From: Actinacidiphila glaucinigra
GTDB taxonomy: Bacteria; Actinomycetota; Actinomycetes; Streptomycetales; Streptomycetaceae
Length of the DNA stretch: 64,000 bases
Direction: 5' to 3'
Assembly: GCF_900188405.1 (NCBI RefSeq)
Contig: NZ_FZOF01000011.1
Coordinates: forward strand, 124,001-188,000
This document shows, piece after piece, positions 25,611 to 34,751 of the stretch. Position numbers and translations under genes: made by a program. How positions within the stretch are numbered: the first letter of the stretch is position 1; the number at the start of each line of letters is the position of its first letter. The notes below the pieces were generated by a model. That model ran no database searches and was not told the DNA's origin. It saw only the letters and a program-made list of their open reading frames with translations.

Positions 25611-25974
25611 CTCACCCCCTAAGAGACCTGCACCTTAGTCCTCGGGTCGGTGTAGCGGCTTTGGGCAGGAGCCGCCATGGGGCGAGAGATCGGGGCCCGT
25701 ACGCTGGCGGCGAATCGGGCTGACTCCTCGCCTGCCCGCAATAGCCCGAGGTGGGTCCCGATCTTCGAGGCTCGCCCCACGCTGGCTGCGTAAAGCCGCG
25801 GAGCCGACCGCCCGGACCACAGCGGGTTTCTCCTCGGCAACCCCTTCGCCGTCTGACGGGCGGCCGGCGGCCGGGGCGGGGCAGAGACGGGAGCGCGGCC
25901 CGAGCCGCAGGGCCGCGCGCCATCGCGCTGTGGGCGGCGGGGTAGAGAAACCTGTAACAGGCCTGGTCGGGCGG
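25611..25974. other. Non-coding or fully decayed stretch
   Basis: Of these 364 bases no frame shows steady G/C third positions. A 73-codon leftward frame (25619-25840) has some coding character but no ribosome site or recognisable sequence. The stretch lies beside the transposase and SMI1 remnants and is probably debris of the same rearrangement. Confidence 0.4.
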
Positions 25975-26193
25975 CTAGGCGGGTCCAGCAGAGCTATCCA
26001 GGCCCCGGTGCAGCCAGTCCGACGTCTGTGTCCATCGGGTCTGGGCAGAGTGCATCCAGTCGGGAGTGGGGTACACGCCGCTGGCCATGGAATGAAAGAA
26101 CCGGACCATGCCCGAAGTCGAACCGAAAGGTAGTGGCCGGTCCGCGCGCCCACATGACGACTGGCCATGCATCCGGGTCGTCGCCATCGATCA
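25975..26193 (-). pseudogene. SMI1/KNR4 (SUKH) family C-terminal remnant with frameshift
   Basis: Reading leftward from about 26193, LIDGDDPDAWPVVMWARGPA and TTFRFDFG match the middle of a SMI1/KNR4 domain. Beyond that the frame must shift by one base at about 26109-26118 to continue as MVRFFHSMASGVYPTPDWMH, the usual 'FG-MV-F' closing helix, ending at 25975. The 5' part is missing and replaced by transposase sequence. SUKH proteins are a main immunity superfamily. Confidence 0.55.
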
Positions 26194-26215
26194 GCATGCA
26201 GCAGGTCCTGCATGC
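26194..26215. repeat. Inverted repeat at the IS/SMI1 junction
   Basis: GCATGCAG (26194-26201) and CTGCATGC (26208-26215) are perfect inverted repeats separated by CAGGTC. They lie exactly where transposase homology ends. They may have promoted the rearrangement or may be chance. Confidence 0.4.
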
Positions 26216-26375
26216 CGTCCGGGCTGGCGTCGCCTGCGTGTTCGGCCAGGGTCCAGCAGTTCTTGCGTGGCAGGTCCGACAGGAGCCCGAGTACCAACCG
26301 CCGTACCCGGCGACGTGGTTCGACCCTGGCGAACCGGCCTGCTATCCGCCTCATCAGACCCTCGAACGCTTCCAT
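26194..26375 (-). mobile_element. IS701-type transposase N-terminal remnant
   Basis: ATG 26375 begins MEAFEGLMRRIAGRFARVEP, then RRRVRRLVLGLLSDLPRKNC, WTLAEHAGDASPDGMQDLL. This is the conserved opening of DDE transposases of the IS701 family ('RFARVEPRRR...WTLAE.AGD..PDGMQ'). The match stops at about residue 55, where SMI1/KNR4 sequence begins in another frame. No catalytic DDE residues remain and no terminal repeats were found, so the element is dead. Confidence 0.72.
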
Positions 26376-26455
26376 CGGGCGGGTACTACGCTGTCGCCCG
26401 AGGCCGCCGCGTGATCATTGGATGTCCACACAACACCTAATGATCATCGGCGGCC

Positions 26456-26908
26456 TCACCTGCTTGGACGCCACCGGAACCAGTAGTCGAGCCCCTCGAC
26501 CCGGTAGCGAGCACCCGCGTCGAGCCGCAGTTCGCCCACAAGCCGACGCGCGTCGTCCGGTGCCTGGCGGTGCGGGGCCAGTAGCAGTGTCAGTTCGTCG
26601 TAGCGGGCATCGATTCCCCCGTGGCCCGGATGACTCTCAGAGGTGACCGTCCCGGCCTCATAGCGCTGGTTTCACCGGGCGAAGATCGCCCATTGCTCGC
26701 GCTCCAGCTCCACCGCGGCCTCGTCGGCGGGCCAGGCACGGTACTCGTTGGCTTCGTGGGCGTGGTCGTAGTCGTCGTTCTGAAAGTAGTGGGGCTTGCC
26801 GTCCACGTCAGCGAGGCCGAAGCGGGGGCCGTCGTACCACTCCAACTCGACGTACACACGCTCAAAGCCGTCCGCGATCAGCTGCACTTCGTCCCAGGTC
26901 TCCGCCAC
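26456..26908 (-). pseudogene. Gene split by in-frame TGA, hypothetical protein
   Basis: ATG 26908 encodes 78 aa (MAETWDEVQLIADGFERVYV, then EWYDGPRFGLADVDGKPHYF, ending LEREQWAIFAR) and stops at TGA 26672-26674. The same frame continues without a break for 71 codons with clear coding quality (QRYEAGTVTSESHPGHGG, RYDELTLLLAPHRQAPDDAR, YRVEGLDYWFRWRPSR) to a second stop at 26456. The simplest reading is one 150-aa gene with a TGG-to-TGA change. The 78-aa part may still be made. Family unknown; neighbours suggest an immunity-type protein. Confidence 0.62.
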
Positions 26909-26981
26909 GTAGGCAGACTACCGACGAGCAGCCTCCGCTCCGTGATCACGATCTACGGCTGGAGTACTAGGCTCCGGCGCC

Positions 26982-27332
26982 GTGGACGACGGCGAATCGG
27001 GCGACATGCCTCCGGTGCATCTGGCCGTGGAGATGGACGACCGTGAGGAATTGACCCGCCTGCTGGATGCGGGCGCCGATCCGGACGAGGTCCATGGCTT
27101 CAGCGGCTGGACTCCACTGCTGCGTGCGATCGATGGCGAGGTGGATGGGTCTCTACAGACGGGCAACCCCTTGGATGCGGCAACGACCGCGATTCTCCTT
27201 GCGTACGGTGCGGACCCCGAGCGCCCGTCGCCGGATGGACTGACGCCGATGCATCTCGCGTTCCAGACGCGGCACGACTTGGCTGTCCGCCTTTTGGAGG
27301 CACACATCGCTCGGCGTCGTGCTGATGCGTGA
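26982..27332 (+). CDS. Ankyrin-repeat protein
   Basis: The protein has 116 aa from GTG 26982. It has about three ankyrin repeats: PPVHLAVEMDDREELTRLLD, AGADPDEVHGFSGWTPLLRA and LTPMHLAFQTRHDLAVRLLE. Short ankyrin proteins of this size serve as immunity or scaffold proteins in polyimmunity loci. No catalytic domain is present. It precedes the Sel1 gene by 179 bp on the same strand. Confidence 0.8.
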   Translation: MDDGESGDMPPVHLAVEMDDREELTRLLDAGADPDEVHGFSGWTPLLRAIDGEVDGSLQTGNPLDAATTAILLAYGADPERPSPDGLTPMHLAFQTRHDLAVRLLEAHIARRRADA

Positions 27333-27511
27333 CCGTCTGGCGCCGGCCTTGTGATCGGCAGTCGGCGCACGATCGCGGCCAGTGGCGGGCATACGGGCCG
27401 CTACCAGGCCCCGGAGAGACGCTATGGGGCCATCGCGGGACCTTCCAAGTGACACGGCAGACTGCGGAATGGCGCGGGCGAGCGCCGCCGATCGAGGGCG
27501 AGGAGAATGCC

Positions 27512-28324
27512 GTGACCGCAGGAAGGGCGACGCATGATGCGAAGCACGCCGCCCGGCAGCTGCTGGACCTGGGGGCTGATGCTGCAGGGCGACGGAATGC
27601 CCGCGAGCGCGTTGCGGCCGTGAAGGCCAAGCTCGTTCCTCTCGCGCGCCAGGGCGACGCGCAAGCACAGACCCTGCTCGGTGCGATCGAGCTGGAGCTG
27701 GAAGGCAACCCCCGTGGCGCTCACCCGTGGTTCGAGATGGCTGCTGCGCAGAATGATCCGGCGGGTCAGCGTGGTCTGGGACACCTCTACGCGACGGGGC
27801 TGGGGGTGCCGGCTGACCGGGACCGGGCTGTTGAGCTGTTCACGCAAGCCGCCGCGGCCGGTGACGCCTACGCCATGTACAACCTGGCGTCGGCGAACAT
27901 TCAGGCAGAGGGGCAGTACCTTTCGTTCGACGCCACGGTCACGCATCTGCGGGCCGCTGCGAACCGGGGAATCCCTGCGGCTTGGGCGCGCCTCGGCGAT
28001 CTCTTCTCCGCTGATGACCAGGACGCAGAGGCGCTTGAGTGCTACGTCAAGGCTGCGGAGGCCGGCCACACAGGGGCCATGAACGCCGCTGCGTGCTGGT
28101 ACCGGGATGGAACAGCCGGCCAGGTGGACCTGGTCCAGGCGACTCGCTGGTTCCTGACGATGCTCCGGTACGGCAACGGAGATGGAATCCACGAGATCTT
28201 TCAGTTCGCCTCCCGCATGTCACCAGAGCAGATACGGCAGGCTGCAAGGCTCGCCGGCGACCCTGCGGCAGCCGAGTCGTTCATCAGCGTGCTGGAAGGG
28301 CGCGGCCCGAGAGCGGACACCTGA
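27512..28324 (+). CDS. Sel1-repeat protein
   Basis: The protein has 270 aa; GTG 27512 follows GGAG by a few bases. It has tandem Sel1-like repeats: NDPAGQRGLGHLYATGLGVP, then ADRDRAVELFTQAAAAGDAY, GIPAAWARLGDLFSADDQDA and GHTGAMNAAACWYRDGTAGQ. The repeats form a superhelical binding surface. It has no signal peptide, so a cytosolic adaptor is likely. The open frame reaches back to 27329, but that part has no ribosome site and poor sequence. Confidence 0.8.
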   Translation: MTAGRATHDAKHAARQLLDLGADAAGRRNARERVAAVKAKLVPLARQGDAQAQTLLGAIELELEGNPRGAHPWFEMAAAQNDPAGQRGLGHLYATGLGVPADRDRAVELFTQAAAAGDAYAMYNLASANIQAEGQYLSFDATVTHLRAAANRGIPAAWARLGDLFSADDQDAEALECYVKAAEAGHTGAMNAAACWYRDGTAGQVDLVQATRWFLTMLRYGNGDGIHEIFQFASRMSPEQIRQAARLAGDPAAAESFISVLEGRGPRADT

Positions 28325-28620
28325 CCACCGCGGCGTTGGCACGCTCTATGGCCGGTGGTCTGCCCGGGCTGGGGTCGGGCATGGCCAGGTGGCCATACGT
28401 TGACCGTCAACCGGGCCGGCTCTCACCTGCCCGCGACAAGCTCGATCGGCGCCCTGTTCCCGCACGACACCGGGCCACGGGGACAGGGAGGCCACCGACC
28501 GAAGATCGTGTCGATCTGAGCGGCGAAGTCTTCCGGCCTCACGGCCGCGGTCGGGAGCGTCCCTAGTCCTGCTCACTCCCGCCGGATCCGAGGCCGAACC
28601 ACTCCCGTATCCTCACGGCC

Positions 28621-29154
28621 ATGCCCACCGGTCACGACGCCTGCCACTGCGTTGTCTGCCAGGACAGCCACGGAATGGATCCCCACACCCAGGCGACCGT
28701 CGACGTCATCCATCAGCACGGCTGGCAGGTCATGATGATCCCTGCCGACAACCAGGGACCCGGCTGGGCCTACACGATCGGCATGTGGCATCGCCACCGG
28801 ATGCCCGAGCTTGCGATGTTCGGCCTGGACATCCGCCTGATGCAGACGATCCTCAACGACCTCGGTCGGCGCGCTGTTGAAGGACATCCCCTGGAAGGGG
28901 ACCAGGAGCGGGACGACGTCACGAGCGTCCCCGTCGTGCTCAAGCCCGTCGACTACCGCTGGTACAGGGCGTTCTTCGGCGCCGCGATCGGCTACTACCG
29001 CAAGCCGCCCTTCCCCTTTCTCCAGGTCGTCTGGCCGAACCGCGACGGAGCCTATCCCTGGCAGGCCGGTGGAGAGGACCTCCTCGACCTCCAGCCCCGG
29101 CTGGATCTGCACCCCGACGAGCACCCTGCCGGGGTATGGACACAGGACCTGTGA
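28621..29154 (+). CDS. DUF4262 domain protein
   Basis: The protein has 177 aa from ATG 28621. The DUF4262 core is clear: HGWQVMMIPADNQGPGWAYT, then IGMWHRHRMPELAMFGLDIR and ILNDLGRRAVEGHPLEGDQE. An N-terminal CHCVVC motif and the C-terminal FPFLQVVWPNRDGAYPWQ are also typical. DUF4262 proteins are cytosolic and of unknown biochemistry; they recur in immunity-type islands of actinobacteria. The 296 bp before it contain no gene I can support. Confidence 0.83.
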   Translation: MPTGHDACHCVVCQDSHGMDPHTQATVDVIHQHGWQVMMIPADNQGPGWAYTIGMWHRHRMPELAMFGLDIRLMQTILNDLGRRAVEGHPLEGDQERDDVTSVPVVLKPVDYRWYRAFFGAAIGYYRKPPFPFLQVVWPNRDGAYPWQAGGEDLLDLQPRLDLHPDEHPAGVWTQDL

Positions 29155-29305
29155 ACGACGGGGCCCGCTTGGCTTGTCGTCAAAGGTGGATTCCTACGGC
29201 AGCGCCGCTCCTCGGCGATCCTGATCCCCTACGCTGACCGCGAGTCGCGGACGGGCACTTGGACCGGCGAGGCTGGGGCCGGTCGGACGGACAAGGAGAA
29301 CAGCG

Positions 29306-29782
29306 GTGGCAGCGACCGGCGTGGTGCCGACGGGCCGATTCTGGCGCTGGTACGGCGCGGCCGCCTTGGCCTCGGGCGTGTTTTTCGCCGTGTTCGTGCA
29401 GGGCCTGCTCCAAGCGAAGTGGCAGGTGGAACACCCGGTGGTGATCCCCGGCGACGATTCGCCTGGTGTCGCCGCGAACATGGGAAACCTGATCGCCGTG
29501 CCGATATTCGCCGTCGCCGCGATCGGCTGCCTCCTGTTCCCCCTGCTGTGGGGGATCGCCGCGTTCCGCAGTTGGAGGGGCGCGGTGCTGAAGGATCTGC
29601 CGGCGATCACCACCGTTCTGCAGTGGGTCGCCCTGCTCTTGGCCCTTCCGGCCGCCATGTCTCTGCCCTACAGCTGGGTCGGCGTCACAGCTCTCGTCGC
29701 CGCGGACCTGGTCGCAGTGGGCGTCGTCCTGAGGCCGCGCTGGTCCAGCTGGTCGCGCCGGACAGGCGCTGACCCGGTGTAG
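29306..29782 (+). CDS. Four-helix integral membrane protein
   Basis: The protein has 158 aa from GTG 29306 (ACAAGGAGAACAGC upstream gives a good ribosome site). Helices lie at about 16-34, 60-82, 98-116 and 120-138. The loop between helices 1 and 2 (EHPVVIPGDDSPGVAANMGN) would be extracytoplasmic. No known domain was recognised. It stands alone between the island and the S53 peptidase gene. Confidence 0.75.
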   Translation: MAATGVVPTGRFWRWYGAAALASGVFFAVFVQGLLQAKWQVEHPVVIPGDDSPGVAANMGNLIAVPIFAVAAIGCLLFPLLWGIAAFRSWRGAVLKDLPAITTVLQWVALLLALPAAMSLPYSWVGVTALVAADLVAVGVVLRPRWSSWSRRTGADPV

Positions 29783-30034
29783 CAACTTGGGCCGGCATTG
29801 CCTTGGCGGTGCTGATCGTGGCGGGTCGTGCCGGGCTCGTGGACCTGTCATGCGGGAACGCCTTGGGACGGTCTCGCGGACGCGGCGTGAACACGACACG
29901 CGGCGCCAAGACGCCAACTCCAGCCATTGACCTGGTTGTCGAGTACACGCGATCTTTCTTCGGCAACCGTCACGTCCTCCGACAACGTCATCGGGTACCG
30001 CCCTGTCCACTCCGCCCTCCATCGGAGTCGCCCT

Positions 30035-33000
30035 GTGCTCATACGCCGTCCCTCACGCCTCCTTTCCAGATCCCTCGGGGCCGCCCCCGCCAAGCCGGCG
30101 GGATCCCGGTGGCAACGTGCCACCGGCGCGGCCGCGGCCCTGCTGCTGACCGCGCTCGCCGTCCAACTCCCCCAGCAGAGCCCCGCCGCCGCCGACTCCG
30201 GGCCCGCGGGGGAGTCGGAGTCGCTCTGCGGAACCCCGCAGCCCGGGCACTTCGGGTGCTTCGCGGTGCGGCAGGCGGACGGTGCCGGCGGGCGCAGCGC
30301 GCGGTCCGCCGCTCCCGAGGGGTTCGGTCCGGCCGACCTGCGCTCGGCGTACGATCTGCCGGCAGAGGGCGGCGCCGGGGCGACCATCGCGGTCGTGGCC
30401 GCGTACGACAACCCCAAGGCCGAACAGGACCTGGCCGCCTACCGGGCCCAGTACGGGCTGCCGCCCTGCACCAGCGACACCGGGTGCTTCCGCAAGGTCG
30501 ACCAGCGCGGCGGGACGGACTACCCGCAGTCCAACGACGGCTGGGCCGGCGAGATCTCCCTCGACCTGGACATGGTCTCGGCCGTCGCGCCGAAGGCGCA
30601 CATCCTCCTCGTCGAGGCCGACAGCTCCGCCACGGACGACCTGGGCGCCGCCGTCAACACCGCGGTGGCACTGGGCGCCCGCTACGTGTCCAACTCCTAC
30701 GGCGCCTACTACGACGGCCCGGACCTCGCCGCCCTGGACGCGGCGTACTTCGACCACCCCGGCACCGCCGTGGTGTTCGCCTCCGGCGACTACGGCCACG
30801 GCCTGAGCTACCCGGCCTCCTCCCCGTACGTGACGTCGGTCGGCGGCACCTCGCTCAGCAGGAGCGACACCGGTGAGCGGGGCTGGACGGAGACGGTGTG
30901 GAGCGGCACGGGCTCGGGGTGCTCCGCGTACCAGCCCAAGCCGGCGTTCCAGACCGGCACCGGGTGCGACCGGCGATCGGTGGCGGACGTCAGCGCCGTC
31001 GCCGACCCCGACACCGGCGTGGCCGTCTACAACACCTACTCCGGCGGCGGGTGGGGGGTCTACGGCGGCACCAGTGCCTCCGCCCCGATCATCGCCGGTC
31101 TGTACGCGCTGGCCGGGACGCCGGTCGAAGGCACCTACCCGGCCGCGTACCCGTACCGCTCCCCCGGCGCGCTCAACGACGTGACCACGGGCGGCAACGG
31201 CCACTGCTCCGACGACGCGCCGTGCGACCCGGACGGCCCGCCCGCGTGCGAGCCCGCGAACAGCTGCACCGCGGGCCCCGGCTACGACGGGCCGACGGGT
31301 CTGGGCACGCCGAACGGGGTCGGTGCCTTCCGGCCCGGCCCGCACGGCACCGTGACCGGCAAGGTCACCGACAAGGCCGGCGGCAAACCACTGTCAGGGG
31401 CGACCGTACGGCTGGGCGCGCTTTCGGCACTGACCGGGGCCGACGGCCGGTGGTCGCTGGCGGCGCCCACCGGCACCTACACGCTGACGGTCGACGCCTT
31501 CGGCTACGCCCGGAAGAACCTGGGCGAGGTCACCCTCGCCGACGGCACGGAGCTGACCCGCAACGCCGCGCTCAGCGCAGTGCCGACCGCCACGGTCTCC
31601 GGGACGGTCCGTGACGGCGGCGGACACGGCTGGGGCGTGTACGCCCGGCTGACCGTCGACGGCGTGCCCGGCACCGTCCACACCGACCCGAGGACCGGGC
31701 GCTACTCCGTCCGCCTCGAGCGCGGCAAGACGTACACGCTGCGCGCCACCGGCCTCTACCCCGGCTACCGGCCGGCCGAGACGAAGGTCGTGCTCGGGTC
31801 CTCGCCGAAGACCGCCGACCTCGCGCTGCCCCTGGTCGGCACCGGCGCCCTGCCTCCCGGCTACGCCGTCGAGTACGGCGGTGGCGGCTTCCAGTCCTTC
31901 GACACCGCCGCGAAGCCCGGCGGGTGGAGCATCGTCAACCACACCGACGCCGGGGGCTGGGGGTTCGACGACCCGCTCACCCGCGGCAACCAGACCGGTG
32001 GTGACGGCGGCTTCGCCCAGGTCGACGACTACGCCCTCGGCTGGGGCGCGGTCGACACCGAGCTGATCAGCCCGGAGTACGACCTCTCGAAGGAGACCCG
32101 GCCGGCGCTGGAGTTCGACACCGCTCTGCCGAGTCTGTGGCGCTTCAACGACCCCACGGCCGACATCGACGTGAGCACCGACGGAGGGAACACCTGGGAG
32201 AACCTCTGGCACCACACCGACGTCGTGGAGGGCCCTTCGCACCAGACGGTGCCTCTCAGCGCCTACGCCGGGAAGCCTTCGGTGCGGCTGCGCTTCCACT
32301 TCGCGGGCTCGCTGACCGGCATCTGGCAGCTGGACAACGTGGCCGTCGGCACCCGTTCCCTGGTCACCGTGCCCGGCGGGCTGCTGACGGGCCGGGTGAC
32401 GGACGCCAACACCGGTGCCGGGATAGTCGGTGCGACCGTCTCCGCCGCCAAGGCCCCGCAGGACAGCGGCCGGAGCATCGCCTCGCCGGACGACCCGGCC
32501 GTCGGCGACGGGCTGTACTGGGCCTTCTCCTCCCGTACCGGCCGTCAGGAGTTCACCGCCGGGCTGCCCGCCTTCGGATATCCGGCCGGCACGTCCACCG
32601 TGAAGGTCGTGGCCGACGCCGTCACCTCCGCGGACTTCGCCCTTCGCCCGTCCCGGCTGAAGGCCTCCCCCGGCGCGGTGGGCGTCACCGTCCCCTGGGG
32701 TGAGAAGAAGACCGTCACCGTGAAGGTGCGCAACACCGGCGGCGCCCCGGCCTCTCTCACCGTCGGCGAGCAGGCCGTCGCGGAGACCTCGGCGCGCATG
32801 CCGGGGGCGCCCAGGGAGCGGACGGCCGCCAGGCCCGATCCGCTCGACGTCGCGACGGCCACCACCGCGGCTTCGAACGATGGCACCGGGGCGACCTCCG
32901 GGCAGGCGTGGCAGCCGCTCGCGGACCTCCCGCAGCCCATGACCGGGGGGATCGCGGCCGCGTACGACGGCGTCCTGTACAGCGGTCTGGGCCAGACGCC

Positions 33001-34252
33001 TGACGGCCAGTGGACCACCGCCCTGCGCTCCTACGACCGGGCCACGGCGACCTGGAAGGACCTCGCCCCGGCGATCACCAAGCGCAGCGGCGCGGCCTAC
33101 GGGTTCGTCCGGGGCAAGCTGTACGTCGTCGGCGGCAAGAACCGCGCGGGCACGCCGATCGCCGGCGGCGAGGTCTACGACCCGGCGACCGACACCTGGT
33201 CGCGGATCGCCGACGCCCCGAAGGCGTACGGCAATTCGGCCGCGGCGGCGGTGGGCGACCGCCTCTATGTGATCGGCGGCTGCACCGGCGTCTCCTGCGG
33301 CACGCGCGACGTCCAGGTCTACGACCCGGCAGCCGACACGTGGTCCGCGGGACCGGCCTACCCCCTGCCGACCTCCTGGCAGAGCTGCGGGACCGTCGAC
33401 GGGACGCTGTACTGCGCGGGCGGTGTCCACCAGGGCGACGGGCAGCCTCCGCACGCCACGGCCGCCGGCTACGCCCTGGACCGTGCCGCCGGCCGCTGGA
33501 CGCCGATCGCCGACCCGCCGGTGGACTTCTGGGGTGCCGCGACGGGCGTCGGGGCGGGCCGGCTCATGGCTGCCGGCGGTGTGCTGGTCGGGGCCGGCGC
33601 GGTGACCAACGAGGCCTATGCCTACGATCCGGCCGCGAACGCGTGGAGCGCGCTGCCGAACCTGCCGCAGCCGCTGTACGCGGCGGCGGGTGCGCCCGGC
33701 TGGTCCGTCGTGGGCGGTCAGAGCGCCGACCGGGTGATGCAGACCTCCGCGCTGGAACTGCCCGGCTACGACGCTCCCCACGGGGACGTGGCGTGGCTGG
33801 CGGGGAGGGCGAGTTCCTCATCCGTCGGCGCGGGCAGGACGGCGGAGCTGACCGTCACCGTCGACGCGCGCGCCATGGGGCCGGCCGACGCGGGCGCGCA
33901 CCGGGCGCTGCTGGTCATCGACAGCGACGGGCCGTACGCCTCCGTCACCGTGCCCGTCACCATGACGGTGGTGGCGCCGCGGGGGTGGACGCACCTGAGC
34001 GGCACCGTCAGCGGCGCCGGGCGGCACGGCGGCGGCACGCCGCTGGCCGGAGCCACGGTCCGGGTCGGCAACGGGACGGGCGCCCACACGCTGAGCACCG
34101 CCGTCGACGGCACGTACCGGCTGTGGCTCCCGCCGTCCGGAGGCAGCGTCGCGCTCGCGGTGAGCGCCGAGGGTCACCGGCCTGCCGAGCGCACCGTGCG
34201 GCCGCGCGGTCGCGAAGCCGTCACCGCCGACGTGGTCCTGACCAGGCGTTAG
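30035..34252 (+). CDS. Secreted S53 (sedolisin) peptidase with kelch and carboxypeptidase-regulatory-like repeats
   Basis: The protein has 1,405 aa; GTG 30035 has GGAG 10 nt upstream. A signal peptide (RATGAAAALLLTALAVQLPQ) precedes the S53 domain (about 75-430): E173 and D177 in GEISLDLDM, the oxyanion Asp in FASGDYGHG, and S347 in GGTSASAPIIAGL. This fold cleaves proteins at acidic pH as a serine-carboxyl peptidase. It is followed by two carboxypeptidase-regulatory (CnaB-like) domains, a MAM/jelly-roll-like domain (about 610-775, GGWSIVNHTDAGGWGFDDPL), a third regulatory domain, kelch repeats (about 960-1232, YVVGGKNRAGTPIAGGEVYD and similar) and a final CnaB-like domain. There is no prodomain of usual S53 length, which is odd. 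It is probably a cell-surface or secreted scavenging protease that binds a polymer. Confidence 0.87.
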   Translation: MLIRRPSRLLSRSLGAAPAKPAGSRWQRATGAAAALLLTALAVQLPQQSPAAADSGPAGESESLCGTPQPGHFGCFAVRQADGAGGRSARSAAPEGFGPADLRSAYDLPAEGGAGATIAVVAAYDNPKAEQDLAAYRAQYGLPPCTSDTGCFRKVDQRGGTDYPQSNDGWAGEISLDLDMVSAVAPKAHILLVEADSSATDDLGAAVNTAVALGARYVSNSYGAYYDGPDLAALDAAYFDHPGTAVVFASGDYGHGLSYPASSPYVTSVGGTSLSRSDTGERGWTETVWSGTGSGCSAYQPKPAFQTGTGCDRRSVADVSAVADPDTGVAVYNTYSGGGWGVYGGTSASAPIIAGLYALAGTPVEGTYPAAYPYRSPGALNDVTTGGNGHCSDDAPCDPDGPPACEPANSCTAGPGYDGPTGLGTPNGVGAFRPGPHGTVTGKVTDKAGGKPLSGATVRLGALSALTGADGRWSLAAPTGTYTLTVDAFGYARKNLGEVTLADGTELTRNAALSAVPTATVSGTVRDGGGHGWGVYARLTVDGVPGTVHTDPRTGRYSVRLERGKTYTLRATGLYPGYRPAETKVVLGSSPKTADLALPLVGTGALPPGYAVEYGGGGFQSFDTAAKPGGWSIVNHTDAGGWGFDDPLTRGNQTGGDGGFAQVDDYALGWGAVDTELISPEYDLSKETRPALEFDTALPSLWRFNDPTADIDVSTDGGNTWENLWHHTDVVEGPSHQTVPLSAYAGKPSVRLRFHFAGSLTGIWQLDNVAVGTRSLVTVPGGLLTGRVTDANTGAGIVGATVSAAKAPQDSGRSIASPDDPAVGDGLYWAFSSRTGRQEFTAGLPAFGYPAGTSTVKVVADAVTSADFALRPSRLKASPGAVGVTVPWGEKKTVTVKVRNTGGAPASLTVGEQAVAETSARMPGAPRERTAARPDPLDVATATTAASNDGTGATSGQAWQPLADLPQPMTGGIAAAYDGVLYSGLGQTPDGQWTTALRSYDRATATWKDLAPAITKRSGAAYGFVRGKLYVVGGKNRAGTPIAGGEVYDPATDTWSRIADAPKAYGNSAAAAVGDRLYVIGGCTGVSCGTRDVQVYDPAADTWSAGPAYPLPTSWQSCGTVDGTLYCAGGVHQGDGQPPHATAAGYALDRAAGRWTPIADPPVDFWGAATGVGAGRLMAAGGVLVGAGAVTNEAYAYDPAANAWSALPNLPQPLYAAAGAPGWSVVGGQSADRVMQTSALELPGYDAPHGDVAWLAGRASSSSVGAGRTAELTVTVDARAMGPADAGAHRALLVIDSDGPYASVTVPVTMTVVAPRGWTHLSGTVSGAGRHGGGTPLAGATVRVGNGTGAHTLSTAVDGTYRLWLPPSGGSVALAVSAEGHRPAERTVRPRGREAVTADVVLTRR

Positions 34253-34271
34253 GCGGGGTCGCAAGCCATGG

Positions 34272-34299
34272 TGGGGCCGGTCCGGTGGGACCGGCCCCA
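34272..34299 (+). terminator. Stem-loop terminator of the S53 gene
   Basis: The 12-bp stem TGGGGCCGGTCC / GGACCGGCCCCA (loop GGTG) lies 20 bp after the stop. It should end transcription of the peptidase gene. Confidence 0.8.
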
Positions 34300-34673
34300 T
34301 CGTGCTTGGCGGGTCGTGACGGACACGTGCGGCGGCAGGCGGCCCGGGCCCACGGCAGTGATCGACGGATGCCGCGGGGAGGACCCCGCCGCCCGGCCCG
34401 GATGGCCGGCCCCTCATGCCGAAAGGCGTGGGGAAGAGCTTCATCGGCGCCGGGCGGCACGACCCGCGCCGGCTCCTCCCCCGAGCCAGGCAGTGGCCGT
34501 GGCGCTCGAGGCGGGTCACGTACTCCGCCTCGGCCGGCTGTGACGGCAGGCCTCTCGCGGGGCACTGGCTACGCCCACTCGACGACGTCCACGGCGTCTC
34601 GGCAGGTGCGTCCCGCCGTCGCCCAGACGCGCTCCCCTGCGGCGACGCCAGGGAGAACGCGGCAGACCACTAA
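34300..34673. other. Non-coding stretch
   Basis: Of these 374 bases no frame shows coding character or a family-like product. It may be remnants of a lost gene. No repeats were seen apart from the flanking terminator and operator. Confidence 0.4.
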
Positions 34674-34689
34674 GTCTACGGCTGTATAC
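34674..34689. promoter_or_regulatory. Candidate TetR operator upstream of the SDR gene
   Basis: GTCTAC-GGCT-GTATAC is an inverted repeat (one mismatch) 62 bp before the SDR start. A nearly identical site precedes the TetR gene at 36362-36377. The shared sequence suggests joint control by that regulator. Confidence 0.6.
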
Positions 34690-34751
34690 TTGCTCCCATA
34701 GCACCACCTGCCCGTGCTGCGGCACGGGAGCAATCCGCATGGGAGCAAGGA

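Noticed and set aside
19530-29154. Integrated element or prophage covering the island
   Set aside because: No integrase, attachment repeats, tRNA or phage structural genes were seen; only one transposase remnant.
31394-33781. Leftward frame of 795 codons opposite the S53 peptidase gene
   Set aside because: Same reasoning: low-complexity antisense shadow in high-GC DNA.
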